Part shown: positions 23,695 through 31,904 of the stretch, piece after piece | Numbering within the stretch: position 1 is the first letter of the stretch | How the letters are laid out: every line of letters starts with the position of its first letter | NCBI GenBank assembly: GCA_002869205.1 | Contig: PKTJ01000053.1 | Coordinates: 1 to 38,967, forward strand | Source: Candidatus Parcubacteria bacterium | GTDB taxonomy: Bacteria; Patescibacteriota; Patescibacteriia; Magasanikbacterales; UBA922 | Reading direction: 5' to 3' | DNA: 38,967 bases | The notes under the pieces: model-generated | The model's database searches: none | What the model was told of the DNA's origin: nothing | The model's input: only the letters and a program-made list of their open reading frames with translations | Program-made: the position numbers and the translations under genes

Positions 23695-24132
23695 TTAGAA
23701 TGGAATATCCTCAACCTTAATCTCGTCTTCGCCAGCAGGTCCTGCTGGTGGCTCTTGTGGTACCGGAGGCGCATCGTCTCCAGAAGCTGGAGCACTTGAT
23801 CCTTTTGGTCCATCAAGCATGATAAGATTACTTGCCACAATTTCTGTACGATATCGTTTTACCCCATCTTGTCCTGTCCAATCTCGTGTTTCAATACGTC
23901 CTTCGATATATACACGGCGTCCTTTGCCGAGATATTGTCCTGCAATATCAGCAAGCTTGCCCCACAATACGATGTTGTGATACTCCACCTTCTCTTGTCG
24001 AGAACCTGAATTATCTGTCCACACACGATTGGTTGCAACACCGAGGTTAGCAACACTTTGTCCAGATGGCGTAGTCTTTACTTCCGGGTCACGGGTGAGG
24101 CGGCCCAAGACAGTAGCGCGATTGAGATCCAT
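23695..24132 (-). CDS. ssb: Single-stranded DNA-binding protein
   Basis: 145 aa. OB fold over residues 1-108 (MDLNRATVLGRLTRDPEVK, SVANLGVATNRVW, EKVEYHNIVLWGKLADIAGQYLGKGRRVYIEGRIETR, YRTEIVASNLIML), a Pro/Ala/Gly/Asp-rich flexible tail and the acidic tip EDIPF that binds partner proteins. Binds ssDNA in replication, repair and recombination. Middle gene of the S6-S18 operon, as in most bacteria. Confidence 0.96.
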   Translation of the reverse strand: MDLNRATVLGRLTRDPEVKTTPSGQSVANLGVATNRVWTDNSGSRQEKVEYHNIVLWGKLADIAGQYLGKGRRVYIEGRIETRDWTGQDGVKRYRTEIVASNLIMLDGPKGSSAPASGDDAPPVPQEPPAGPAGEDEIKVEDIPF

Positions 24133-24208
24133 ATGCGTTTATATTAATGAATAAATCTCATATCCTTCTATCACATACCCCACCCTATGATATCTGGATA
24201 CAATATTA

Positions 24209-24874
24209 TTATACATTGTCGATGTCCTTTTGCAAGATTTCGTCAAGCTTTTGATCAATATCGTCGATACTGATTTTTGGCTTTTTTTCTGTTGTTTTTT
24301 CTTCTTTTTTCTCTGCAACAGGTTTTTCTTCAGAAACTTCAGGAGTAACAACCTCTTCTTTTGGTGTTTCTACCTTTGTCTCTTCTTTTTTTGGTTCTTC
24401 TTTTACTTCCTCTTTTTCTTCTACAGCTTTAGCAGGAGTAGATTCTTTTTTCTCTGCAACAGGTTTTTCTTCAGAAGGACCTTTCTTTTCAAAAGGTTTT
24501 CTTTCGTTTCTCTTTTCTTCTCTATCAGCCTTTGGAGGGGCACTAAGAGCTGTTGGATCCTGAGCAAGAGTATAAGCGGTTGCTTTGCTTGGGTCAGAAA
24601 TTTTGACCACAACGCGAAGCAAGTTATCAAGTAGACGCACACTCTTCTCAAGTTTAGCCAATTGCTCAGCCTCAAGTTCGAAGCGAAATAATTGAAAATA
24701 TCCATAACGGATATGCTTGATAGGGTACGCAAGTCGACTTTTTCCCATGTCTTCTCGTGTTACACTGGCTGCATCGTGGCTTCCAAGTGTTTGAGCGACA
24801 TTGTCAACAACTGCTGCCACCTCGTCCTCGCCAAGAGTACCAGGAAGCACACAGAACATTTCGTAATGTTTCAT
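24209..24874 (-). CDS. rpsF: 30S ribosomal protein S6 with long charged C-terminal extension
   Basis: 221 aa, about twice the usual length. Residues 1-105 are S6 proper (KHYEMFCVLPGTLGEDEVAAVVDNV, GKSRLAYPIKHIRYGYFQLFRFELE, LEKSVRLLDNLLRVVVKI). Residues 115-221 are a low-complexity Lys/Glu/Pro/Val tail with two copies of EEKPVAEKKE, ending in an amphipathic helix (KISIDDIDQKLDEILQKD). It binds S18 and 16S rRNA; the tail may bind another factor or rRNA. The start at 24874 is supported by the S6 motif at once. First gene of the operon, after a leader of about 280 nt. Confidence 0.93.
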   Translation of the reverse strand: MKHYEMFCVLPGTLGEDEVAAVVDNVAQTLGSHDAASVTREDMGKSRLAYPIKHIRYGYFQLFRFELEAEQLAKLEKSVRLLDNLLRVVVKISDPSKATAYTLAQDPTALSAPPKADREEKRNERKPFEKKGPSEEKPVAEKKESTPAKAVEEKEEVKEEPKKEETKVETPKEEVVTPEVSEEKPVAEKKEEKTTEKKPKISIDDIDQKLDEILQKDIDNV

Positions 24875-25153
24875 AAATTATATAATATAATTAGTTTTTA
24901 CCTCGCGCATTATTTTTTGCAATAAACCCCTTCCTAACCCTCCCCTAATAGGGGAGGGAATGGGTGGGGTTCATTACCAAAACTCATGAATATTGAGTTT
25001 AATGACTACAAGGTATGTAAATTCGCAGGAGACACAAATACCCGTAAAATCTCACGCTGTCCCAGAGGAACGACGACCACGTAAGCGAGTCAGGTCTAGG
25101 CAAATATCAATGAATAATTGTCTCTTTTAAGCCAAAAGACAAAAATCAAAGGT
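24875..25153 (-). promoter_or_regulatory. Long leader of the rpsF-ssb-rpsR operon, 420-bp gap
   Basis: The gene-free stretch 24875-25295 holds the minus-strand leader (from about 25153), dispersed repeat copy 5 and the upstream region of pilB. The middle, 25010-25110, is more GC-rich and can form hairpins; AAACTCA / TGAGTTT (about 24980-25000) is one. S6:S18 operons of many bacteria carry an autoregulatory leader structure; I could not confirm that motif. Short out-of-frame coding-like words are present, but no credible gene. Confidence 0.4.
24925..24971. repeat. Dispersed palindromic repeat, copy 5
   Basis: Core CCCTCCCC-TAATA-GGGGAGGG (24938-24958) with flanks AACCCCTTCCTAA and AATGGGTGGGGTT, nearly identical in reverse to copy 1 at 4746 over about 45 bp. 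Confidence 0.85.
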
Positions 25154-25159
25154 GAAAAC

Positions 25160-25188
25160 ACTATATCAGCAAAAAGAACGAATGTCAA
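25160..25188 (-). promoter_or_regulatory. Promoter of the rpsF operon
   Basis: Minus strand TTGACA (25188-25183), 17-bp spacer, TATAGT (25165-25160). It sits about 280 nt before rpsF, implying the long leader. Confidence 0.75.
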
Positions 25189-25256
25189 GAGGGGTGACCA
25201 ACCTTACACAACTCTCCACATACCACCAAATTGTTCTACTTAAGATACTTTTATGT

Positions 25257-25262
25257 TATAAT
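25257..25262 (+). promoter_or_regulatory. Probable -10 of the pil operon
   Basis: TATAAT 33 nt before the pilB ATG; no good -35 is visible at 16-18 bp (TTGTTC lies 20 bp upstream). Confidence 0.45.
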
Positions 25263-25295
25263 ACAAACGCAATTTCTCATGTGTAATATTTTTTT

Positions 25296-27026
25296 ATGTT
25301 GCCAATCTCAACACTCGAGGTGATCCTCAAAAAAAGCTTCAAATTATCAGCCGGAGCAATCAAGACATACAAGGCTGAGGCAAAAAAGAAGCGTAAAGGA
25401 CTAGAGGAGTATTTGGTTGACCAAGATATTATTGATGAAGAAAAATTATACGGAAGTGCTGCAAAAAAAATGAAGGTCTCCTACATGAGTCTCAAGGGTA
25501 AAGAAATAAAAAAAGAAATTCTCAATCTCGTGCCAGCGCAGTTCGCTGCAGCACATGGCGTCGTCGCCTTTCACAAGACAACAGACGAGCTCGCTATTGC
25601 CATACTTGATCCCGGTGACATACAGACCATCGAATTTTTGCATAGAAAGACTGGTCTCACACCAAAGGTATACATGACTTCCCCGAGTGACATAAAAGAA
25701 GCACTCCGCACATATCACGCTGACCTCTCTACTGACCAAACCATCGTACAGCTCAACACAGAAGGACAACAAGGAAATGCAAAAGACCTCAAAAAAGCTG
25801 CTGAAGAATTACCTATTATCAATATTGTAAATTCAGTATTAGAACACGCCGTATACGAAGGCGCTAGTGACATACATGTCGAACCAGGAGAAAAAGAAGT
25901 TGCTGTACGTTATCGAGTTGACGGTATGCTCGAACAAGTCATGACACTTCCAAAACAAGTACAAAATGGTATTGTTGCGCGTATCAAAATTTTGGCAAAA
26001 TTAAAGATTGACGAACACATGATACCGCAAGACGGTCGATTCAAAATCCAAATCCAAGATGAAAAACTTTCATTTCGTGTTTCCATTATGCCTGTGTATG
26101 ATGGAGAAAAAATTGTATTACGTCTCTTGCACGAAGGACAAAAGCCGCTCACACTCGAAGAATTAGGATTTTTACCAAATGTAAAAGCACAGGTCGAAGA
26201 AGCCATCAAAAAACCACATGGTATGGTACTCGTAACTGGTCCTACTGGTAGTGGTAAAACCACCACACTCTATTCTGTATTAGGTCTCTTGAATCAACCA
26301 GATGTAAATATTTGTACAATTGAAGATCCTATTGAATATCATGTTGGTGGTATCAACCAAAGTCAAATCAACACAAAGGCTGGATTCACATTTGCCGGAG
26401 GCTTGCGCGCATTCCTTCGTCAAGATCCTGATGTGATCATGGTTGGTGAGATCCGTGACAAAGAAACAGCTGAAATTGCGATCCACGCTGCAATGACAGG
26501 ACATCTCGTGCTCTCTACCTTACATACCAACGACGCACCGACGACACTTCCACGTCTCATTGACATGGACATTCCACCATTCTTGGTAGCGTTTACCTCA
26601 AACATTATCATTGCCCAACGTTTGGTACGAAAAATCTGTCCGCATTGTAAAAAAGAATTCAAACTTGAAAAGAAAGAGGTCAAAGAACTCGGCAAACTCA
26701 TAGAAACCAAAAAACTCATCGGTCTGTGTAAGGAACAAAATGTGAAATTGAGTTCAAAAGAAAAAAACTTTGAATCAATGACATTTTATCGCGGAGAAGG
26801 ATGCAGTCGTTGTCACAAAAGCGGATACAAAGGACGTATGGGAATCTACGAAGTCCTCTTGATTGACGATAGCGTAACCAAGCTGATCAACACACGTGCA
26901 ACTGCTCAAGATATAAAAGAACATGCAGAAAAAAATGGCATGGTAAACTTATTTCAAGATGGTCTCATAAAGGCAAAACAAGGTATCACAACGATAGAAG
27001 AAATTTTAAGAGTCACAAAAGAATAA
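25296..27026 (+). CDS. pilB: Type IV pilus assembly ATPase PilB (GspE family)
   Basis: 576 aa. N-terminal MshEN/T2SSE-N-like domain (about 1-150), then the ATPase: ASDIHVEPGEKEVAVRYRVDG, Walker A GPTGSGKTTT (about 315-324), Asp box and Walker B with DPDVIMVGEIRDKETAEIAIHAAMTGHLVLSTLHTND (about 377-410). Two Cys pairs, CPHC (about 448) and CSRC (about 502), form the zinc site of PilB/GspE. A hexameric cytosolic motor that drives pilus extension. No PilT is in the window. First gene of the pil operon. Confidence 0.95.
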   Translation: MLPISTLEVILKKSFKLSAGAIKTYKAEAKKKRKGLEEYLVDQDIIDEEKLYGSAAKKMKVSYMSLKGKEIKKEILNLVPAQFAAAHGVVAFHKTTDELAIAILDPGDIQTIEFLHRKTGLTPKVYMTSPSDIKEALRTYHADLSTDQTIVQLNTEGQQGNAKDLKKAAEELPIINIVNSVLEHAVYEGASDIHVEPGEKEVAVRYRVDGMLEQVMTLPKQVQNGIVARIKILAKLKIDEHMIPQDGRFKIQIQDEKLSFRVSIMPVYDGEKIVLRLLHEGQKPLTLEELGFLPNVKAQVEEAIKKPHGMVLVTGPTGSGKTTTLYSVLGLLNQPDVNICTIEDPIEYHVGGINQSQINTKAGFTFAGGLRAFLRQDPDVIMVGEIRDKETAEIAIHAAMTGHLVLSTLHTNDAPTTLPRLIDMDIPPFLVAFTSNIIIAQRLVRKICPHCKKEFKLEKKEVKELGKLIETKKLIGLCKEQNVKLSSKEKNFESMTFYRGEGCSRCHKSGYKGRMGIYEVLLIDDSVTKLINTRATAQDIKEHAEKNGMVNLFQDGLIKAKQGITTIEEILRVTKE

Positions 27027-27038
27027 CGCCTGTCGGGT

Positions 27039-28154
27039 ATGGGGAAAAAGAAGCGTGAGCTTTCAAAATTTGAACAACAACTCAATGAGTGGGTTGCTGA
27101 TCATCTCACTCGTGTCAAAATAATGGACAAGATTTTTTTCTTGGATCATTTGCGTACCATGCTTCATGCCGGCCTCTCACTCGTAGAAGGTCTCAATGTA
27201 TTGAGCAAAGAAACTGAAAATCAAAAACTAAAAAAAATTATTGCTGACATCACGAGCCAAGTAGAAAAAGGGAAACAGCTCAGTGAAGTGCTTGAAAATT
27301 ATCCAAAAATCTTTCCATCAATGTATGTAAAGATGATTGCGTCAGGTGAGGTGGCAGGGAAATTGGAAGAGTCACTAGAACAAATTGTTTCACAAATGAA
27401 AAAAGGTCATGAACTCTCCTCGTCTATCAAAGGAGCCATGATTTATCCTGCAGTGATCGTATCTGCAATTGTAGTCGTAGCCATACTCATGGTAACAGTG
27501 GTATTACCAAAACTCACCTCCATGTTTGATGAATTTGAATCAGAACTACCACTCGCTACAAAAGTACTGATTGCCATTACCGACTTCATGAGTAAGCCAC
27601 TAAACGTCGTATTACTTTTTGGCGCAATTGTAGGCCTCATCGTTCTATTTGTATTTTCTCTAAAAAAATCCCCTCAATTCAAAGACGCTGTTCATGGATT
27701 TAATTTGAAATTACCTATCTTTGGTCAAGTAATAAAACAAATCAATCTTGCTCGTTTTTCTCTTACACTATCCTCACTATTGAAAAGCACACTCCCGATT
27801 GTCGAAGCAATAGATATCACAGGAGACACTTGCAGCAACATGCGATACCAAAAAACACTCCATGCTGCGACCGAGAGAGTAAAAACTGGTATACCGTTGT
27901 CAGAAATACTCATGGCAGAAGAAAAGTTATTTCCACCAATGGTGACAGAGATGATCATGGTGGGTGAAAAAACAGGAGAAATCGATCGACTCTTGAATGA
28001 ACTATCAAATTTTTATGCTGGAGAGGTAGACAAAACCATGAAAAACTTTTCTGTTATCATTGAACCTGTCATTATTATCCTTCTTGGTTTGGCAGTAGCA
28101 GGAATTGCAGTTGCGGTCATCATGCCGATGTTTAGTTTGATGCAAAATTTCTAA
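27039..28154 (+). CDS. pilC: Type IV pilus inner-membrane platform protein PilC (GspF family)
   Basis: 371 aa. Two repeated T2SSF domains: first DKIFFLDHLRTMLHAGLSLVEGLNVLSKE and ASGEVAGKLEESLEQIV (residues about 30-120), second INLARFSLTLSSLLKSTLPIVEAIDITGD and MIMVGEKTGEIDRLLNELSNFY (about 230-330). Membrane spans near 135-155, 185-210 and 345-368. It links the PilB motor to the growing pilus. The start is 12 nt after pilB. Confidence 0.93.
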   Translation: MGKKKRELSKFEQQLNEWVADHLTRVKIMDKIFFLDHLRTMLHAGLSLVEGLNVLSKETENQKLKKIIADITSQVEKGKQLSEVLENYPKIFPSMYVKMIASGEVAGKLEESLEQIVSQMKKGHELSSSIKGAMIYPAVIVSAIVVVAILMVTVVLPKLTSMFDEFESELPLATKVLIAITDFMSKPLNVVLLFGAIVGLIVLFVFSLKKSPQFKDAVHGFNLKLPIFGQVIKQINLARFSLTLSSLLKSTLPIVEAIDITGDTCSNMRYQKTLHAATERVKTGIPLSEILMAEEKLFPPMVTEMIMVGEKTGEIDRLLNELSNFYAGEVDKTMKNFSVIIEPVIIILLGLAVAGIAVAVIMPMFSLMQNF

Positions 28155-28156
28155 AT

Positions 28157-29260
28157 ATGTTTAGCAATCCATTCCCCAATGCATTTGGTCTCGATATTGG
28201 CGACTTGTCCATCAAGCTTGTCCAACTTCGAAATGTATCTCACAGATTTAGAGGTGCTTCTTATGAACTCGTGACAGCACGATCTATCAATATTCCTCCT
28301 GGACTCGTAGTAAACGGAGAGCTCGAACAACCTGAACAAGTGCGACACTATATACAAAAACTTTTGCAAGGAAAAAAAGGAAAAGTTAAACCCATCAAAA
28401 GCCCGTGGGTAGTTGCCGGCCTCCCAGAAACACAAGGGTTTATAAAACTAATAACTATCCCAAAAAATATTGAGGAGATTATTAATGATGACATCATTAT
28501 AGAATCAAAAAAACACATTCCATTCACAGAAGAAGACAAATATTATCTCGACTGGCAAATTCTCCCTTCTTCGCCAAAAACAGATAGCACCCATGTACTC
28601 ATATCTGCAATTCCAAAGTTTATTTCTGATAGCTACACGTATTTGTTTGAAAGTCTAGGACTTGGTGTGGTATCGCTTGAAATCGAAGCACTCTCAATTG
28701 CACGCGCAATGGTAACTGCGCAAAAAGAATACAAGGGAGAGGCGCGCGCAATACTTGATATAGGGTCTACACGCTCCAGTCTCATTGTATATGATGGAAA
28801 CACAATACAATTTAGCACGTCCCTACCCTATTCTGGAGAGGTGCTTACCACAGCGATTGAACAAAAAATGAAAGTATCCCATGAAGAAGCCGAAGCCCTC
28901 AAACGCAAGTATGGTCTGGCTTATAAAAAACAAAAGAAAGTATGGGGCACCCTCATGGAACAGACAAAAACATTTGCAGACACCATACGTAAAAGCATAC
29001 ACTTTTATTACAGTCATTTCCCAGACACAAACCAGATCACACATATCACCATGTGTGGAAGCGGTAGTAATATGAAACACTTAGAGCAAATATTATCCCT
29101 AGAATTAAAGATTGAATGTCGACCAGGAAAACCTTGGAAAAATCTTCAAAGCAAAAAGGACGTAAAAATACCTTATGATGAATCTATTGGTTATGCGACT
29201 GCGATAGGACTTGCCTTGCGCGCTGCTGACAACCCGTTTTTTAGACATGACTCTATATAA
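28157..29260 (+). CDS. pilM: Type IV pilus assembly protein PilM
   Basis: 367 aa, soluble, actin-like fold: FGLDIGDLSIKLVQL (nucleotide-binding loop, about 10-24), PWVVAGLPETQGFIKLITIP, ESKKHIPFTEEDKYYLDWQIL, RAILDIGSTRSSLIVYDGNTIQFSTSLPYSGE, HITMCGSGSNMKHLEQIL, YATAIGLALRA. PilM forms a cytosolic ring bound to the PilN N-terminus. PilN begins 2 nt later, as in canonical PilMNO operons. Confidence 0.92.
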   Translation: MFSNPFPNAFGLDIGDLSIKLVQLRNVSHRFRGASYELVTARSINIPPGLVVNGELEQPEQVRHYIQKLLQGKKGKVKPIKSPWVVAGLPETQGFIKLITIPKNIEEIINDDIIIESKKHIPFTEEDKYYLDWQILPSSPKTDSTHVLISAIPKFISDSYTYLFESLGLGVVSLEIEALSIARAMVTAQKEYKGEARAILDIGSTRSSLIVYDGNTIQFSTSLPYSGEVLTTAIEQKMKVSHEEAEALKRKYGLAYKKQKKVWGTLMEQTKTFADTIRKSIHFYYSHFPDTNQITHITMCGSGSNMKHLEQILSLELKIECRPGKPWKNLQSKKDVKIPYDESIGYATAIGLALRAADNPFFRHDSI

Positions 29261-29262
29261 GT

Positions 29263-29790
29263 ATGTATCCGATTCGACTCAACCTACTCTCGCCGTCAAA
29301 AAAAGCACATCTGAAACGCATGTCTCATTTTCAGTTTATCAAAAGTATATTTGAAATTCTCCTCATTACCACAAGTGTGCTTGCAATGATACTACTCGGA
29401 TCACAAACAGTGTTACAAACATACTTTGCAGAATTAACAGAAAACGTAGTAGCGGTAAACAACGAACATGTAGAAGAAACCAGAGAAATTCTCCGTATCA
29501 ATAAACTACTCGAAGAAGTGCAGCAAGTACAAAAAGGATATATTGCGTGGACTCCTCTGGTTGCAGAGATCGCATCTTCCACACCACACGGCGTTACGTT
29601 GAGCAATTTCAACATCGACATGTCTAGTAAAAAAATGACACTTTCTGGATATGCTGAGACACGTGACATCTTCTTGCAATTCCAAGATGAACTCAGAGGT
29701 ATCTCATTTGTATCAAGCATCAACTCACCTCTGTCTGACCTCACCAAGCCAGAAGACATTGCTTTCAATATTACTGCCTCACTTTATTGA
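29263..29790 (+). CDS. pilN: Type IV pilus assembly protein PilN
   Basis: 175 aa. N-terminal IRLNLLSP (the INLLP-type motif that docks on PilM), one membrane span (about 28-52: FEILLITTSVLAMILLGSQTVL), a coiled coil (ENVVAVNNEHVEETREILRINKLLEEVQQVQ) and a C-terminal ferredoxin-like domain (GVTLSNFNIDMSSKKMTLSGYAETRDIFLQFQDEL). It ends in TGA; reading UGA as sense would run into nonsense over pilO, evidence that UGA is a stop here. Confidence 0.9.
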   Translation: MYPIRLNLLSPSKKAHLKRMSHFQFIKSIFEILLITTSVLAMILLGSQTVLQTYFAELTENVVAVNNEHVEETREILRINKLLEEVQQVQKGYIAWTPLVAEIASSTPHGVTLSNFNIDMSSKKMTLSGYAETRDIFLQFQDELRGISFVSSINSPLSDLTKPEDIAFNITASLY

Positions 29791-29791
29791 T

Positions 29792-30301
29792 ATGCCAAAA
29801 CGAATATCACTCAAACACAAAATTCTCTTGATTACCATTATTATATTTGGTGGCATACTTTTCATTGCTGCAGGCATCATATTACCTTCCATCAAATATA
29901 TTGACGGTATTAAGCATGAAATAGAGCAGACAGAAGCTCAACTAGAAGAACAATACCAAAAAATTAGATTGCTCAAAAAATCAATCAATGAATTGGCCGA
30001 AGTGAAACAAAAAACCCAAAAATTAAAAACGATTACAATTGCACAAGGAGATGAACTGCGGGTAATCCAAGAACTGGAGCAACTTGCCCCAAAGCATGGT
30101 GTACAACAAAGCCTCGGTGTATCATATGGAGACAGCGCATACACATTCTCTTTCCAAGTAAGCGGAGATTTTTATAAGCTCATCAAATATGTCTATGACC
30201 TAGAAACACTCCCTTACTACATAAACATTTCATCCATGAATTGGTCTGGTGGTGGTGAAAATGCATCAGTCAAATTCACCGGGAAAATACATAGTTCATA
30301 A
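29792..30301 (+). CDS. pilO: Type IV pilus assembly protein PilO
   Basis: 169 aa from the ATG at 29792, 1 nt after the pilN stop; a longer open frame upstream lies inside pilN. One membrane span (about 12-34: ILLITIIIFGGILFIAAGIILP), a coiled coil (GIKHEIEQTEAQLEEQYQKIRLLKKSINELAEVKQKTQKL) and a C-terminal ferredoxin-like domain (FQVSGDFYKLIKYVYDLETLPYYINISSMNW), the usual PilO plan. It pairs with PilN on the outer face of the membrane. Confidence 0.88.
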   Translation: MPKRISLKHKILLITIIIFGGILFIAAGIILPSIKYIDGIKHEIEQTEAQLEEQYQKIRLLKKSINELAEVKQKTQKLKTITIAQGDELRVIQELEQLAPKHGVQQSLGVSYGDSAYTFSFQVSGDFYKLIKYVYDLETLPYYINISSMNWSGGGENASVKFTGKIHSS

Positions 30302-30308
30302 ACACTCT

Positions 30309-30701
30309 ATGGAACTCTTCAAAAAGAAAAAATCTACATTTAATATAGTATCCCGTGAGTTTGGATACATGCCAAAAATAAAGATCTTGAATATTATTAG
30401 TATTTGTATTATCCTATGTTCAATTACCGCAACCATGTGGTTTGTATATACCAACATATATCAAACTATCGGCAAGGTACAGACACTCCTTCTCATTGAA
30501 CAAAAACCACAATTTGAACCGATCAACTTCAAACGATATAATGATGCTCTTGGCGCATGGGATACAAAATATGATACAGAGATGCCTGAACTCGTGAGAA
30601 GCCCTTTTCAAAAAATAGAAATCATTACAACAACCTCCACCACGAGCACTACAGAAGAACCTGAGGTAATCATGGAAGATGAGGTTACATCAGATTTATG
30701 A
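30309..30701 (+). CDS. Single-span membrane protein in the PilP position
   Basis: 130 aa from the ATG at 30309 (MELFKKKKSTF). A basic N-terminus and one span (about 27-47: ILNIISICIILCSITATMWFVYTNI), then a short soluble part with FEPINFKRYNDALGAWDTKY and a Thr/Glu-rich tail. PilP is normally a lipoprotein and none of its motifs is seen, so only position (after pilO, 7 nt gap) and size suggest a pilus alignment role. It overlaps the next gene by ATGA. Confidence 0.7.
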   Translation: MELFKKKKSTFNIVSREFGYMPKIKILNIISICIILCSITATMWFVYTNIYQTIGKVQTLLLIEQKPQFEPINFKRYNDALGAWDTKYDTEMPELVRSPFQKIEIITTTSTTSTTEEPEVIMEDEVTSDL

Positions 30702-31846
30702 AATACCTATTCGAACTAGGACGACAACCAGAAATTTCCACCGCTGAACTCAAGGCGGTTTTTTCACATAAAAATATAGAGCTAAAAAACCCGATTACAA
30801 AATCACATTTTCTAACCGCTGAAATAGATGAAGACATTGATACCAAACACATCGCAAAAAACCTTGGAGGAACAATGAAAATAGGACAGGCTATCAAAAA
30901 TGTCGGCGACCCCATAAAATCAATTGTACATTTTTTACACGAAAACAATTCCGGGAAAATTCATTTTGCGGTCTCAGGAGAAGTCACAAAGAAGACAGGG
31001 ATTGCAATCAAAAAACAGCTCAAAAGTCTTGGTAGATCGGTACGTTTTGTAGAAACCAAAAATACAGCAAGCATTTTACACAACAATCTAGTAGAAAAAA
31101 AGTCCGACTTCACTGTTCTTGAAAACGAAATATTTGTCACCGAGGCAATCCAAGATATTGAAGGGTTTACCAAACGTGACTTCGGACGACCAGGTAGTGA
31201 TGATAAGTCTGGCATGCTCCCTCCAAAACTTGCGCGCATTATGATCAACTTGTCTGAAATCAAACCAACAGACACACTCCTCGATCCTTTTTGTGGATCA
31301 GGCACTGTTCTCACCGAAGCACTTTCGCTTGGCTTCGAAAACATCTTGGGATCCGACATATCACAAAAAGCAATTGATGACACAAAACAAAATGTAGAAT
31401 GGCTAAACAAAAAATTTGACCTCACTCCAAAAACATTTGATCTCTACACATCTGATGCAGGAAAGCTCTCAACACATATCAAACCAAATACTGTGCACGC
31501 AATCGTCTCCGAACCCTACATGGGAAAACCGCTCCGTGGTAATGAAAATAAAGAAACACTCAAAAAACAAGCGAAAGAACTAGGACAACTATATATTGAA
31601 AGTTTTACAGCCTTTCACAAAATTCTAAAAAAGGATGGTGTTGCTATATTTATTATTCCAAAATTCAGACACGAAGATAAGTGGATCAGCATTGATTGTC
31701 TCGACGAAATAAAAAAAATAGGATTTGAAATCCTACCACTAGCTCCACGACCCGAAAAGAGAGAAATGAAAGGCGTCGACTCACTCACCTACTGGAGAAC
31801 AAAACAATATGTAGGTAGAGAAAGATGGAAATTTAAAAAAAGATAA
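30698..31846 (+). CDS. Trm11/TrmG10-like RNA (guanine-N2) methyltransferase
   Basis: 382 aa. The N-terminal part (about 1-150) is THUMP-like in position (KYLFELGRQPEISTAELKAVF; KSIVHFLHENNSGKIHFAVSGEV). Then TKRDFGRPGSDDKSGMLPPKLARIMINLS, SAM motif I DPFCGSGTVLTEAL, SDISQKAIDDTKQNVEWL, and the catalytic SEPYMGKPLRG in place of the DPPYG motif of N2-guanine enzymes. This order is that of archaeal/eukaryal Trm11-TrmG10 tRNA methyltransferases. It overlaps the PilP-position gene by ATGA; a link to pili is not implied. Confidence 0.82.
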   Translation: MKYLFELGRQPEISTAELKAVFSHKNIELKNPITKSHFLTAEIDEDIDTKHIAKNLGGTMKIGQAIKNVGDPIKSIVHFLHENNSGKIHFAVSGEVTKKTGIAIKKQLKSLGRSVRFVETKNTASILHNNLVEKKSDFTVLENEIFVTEAIQDIEGFTKRDFGRPGSDDKSGMLPPKLARIMINLSEIKPTDTLLDPFCGSGTVLTEALSLGFENILGSDISQKAIDDTKQNVEWLNKKFDLTPKTFDLYTSDAGKLSTHIKPNTVHAIVSEPYMGKPLRGNENKETLKKQAKELGQLYIESFTAFHKILKKDGVAIFIIPKFRHEDKWISIDCLDEIKKIGFEILPLAPRPEKREMKGVDSLTYWRTKQYVGRERWKFKKR

Positions 31847-31849
31847 AAT

Positions 31850-31876
31850 CAAAAACCGACTCATGTCGGTTTTTTG
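31850..31876 (+). terminator. Terminator of the pil operon
   Basis: AAAAACCGAC (31851-31860) / GTCGGTTTTT (31865-31874) with loop TCAT. Confidence 0.88.
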
Positions 31877-31904
31877 TTACCTATTCTATGAATTATATTC
31901 TGCA

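Noticed and set aside
24990-25120. Short coding-like stretches in the rpsF leader (for example RLRGRRSSGTA and REILRVFVSPANLHTL)
   Set aside because: They are in different frames without a start codon and total under 40 codons; recorded only as a possible gene remnant.
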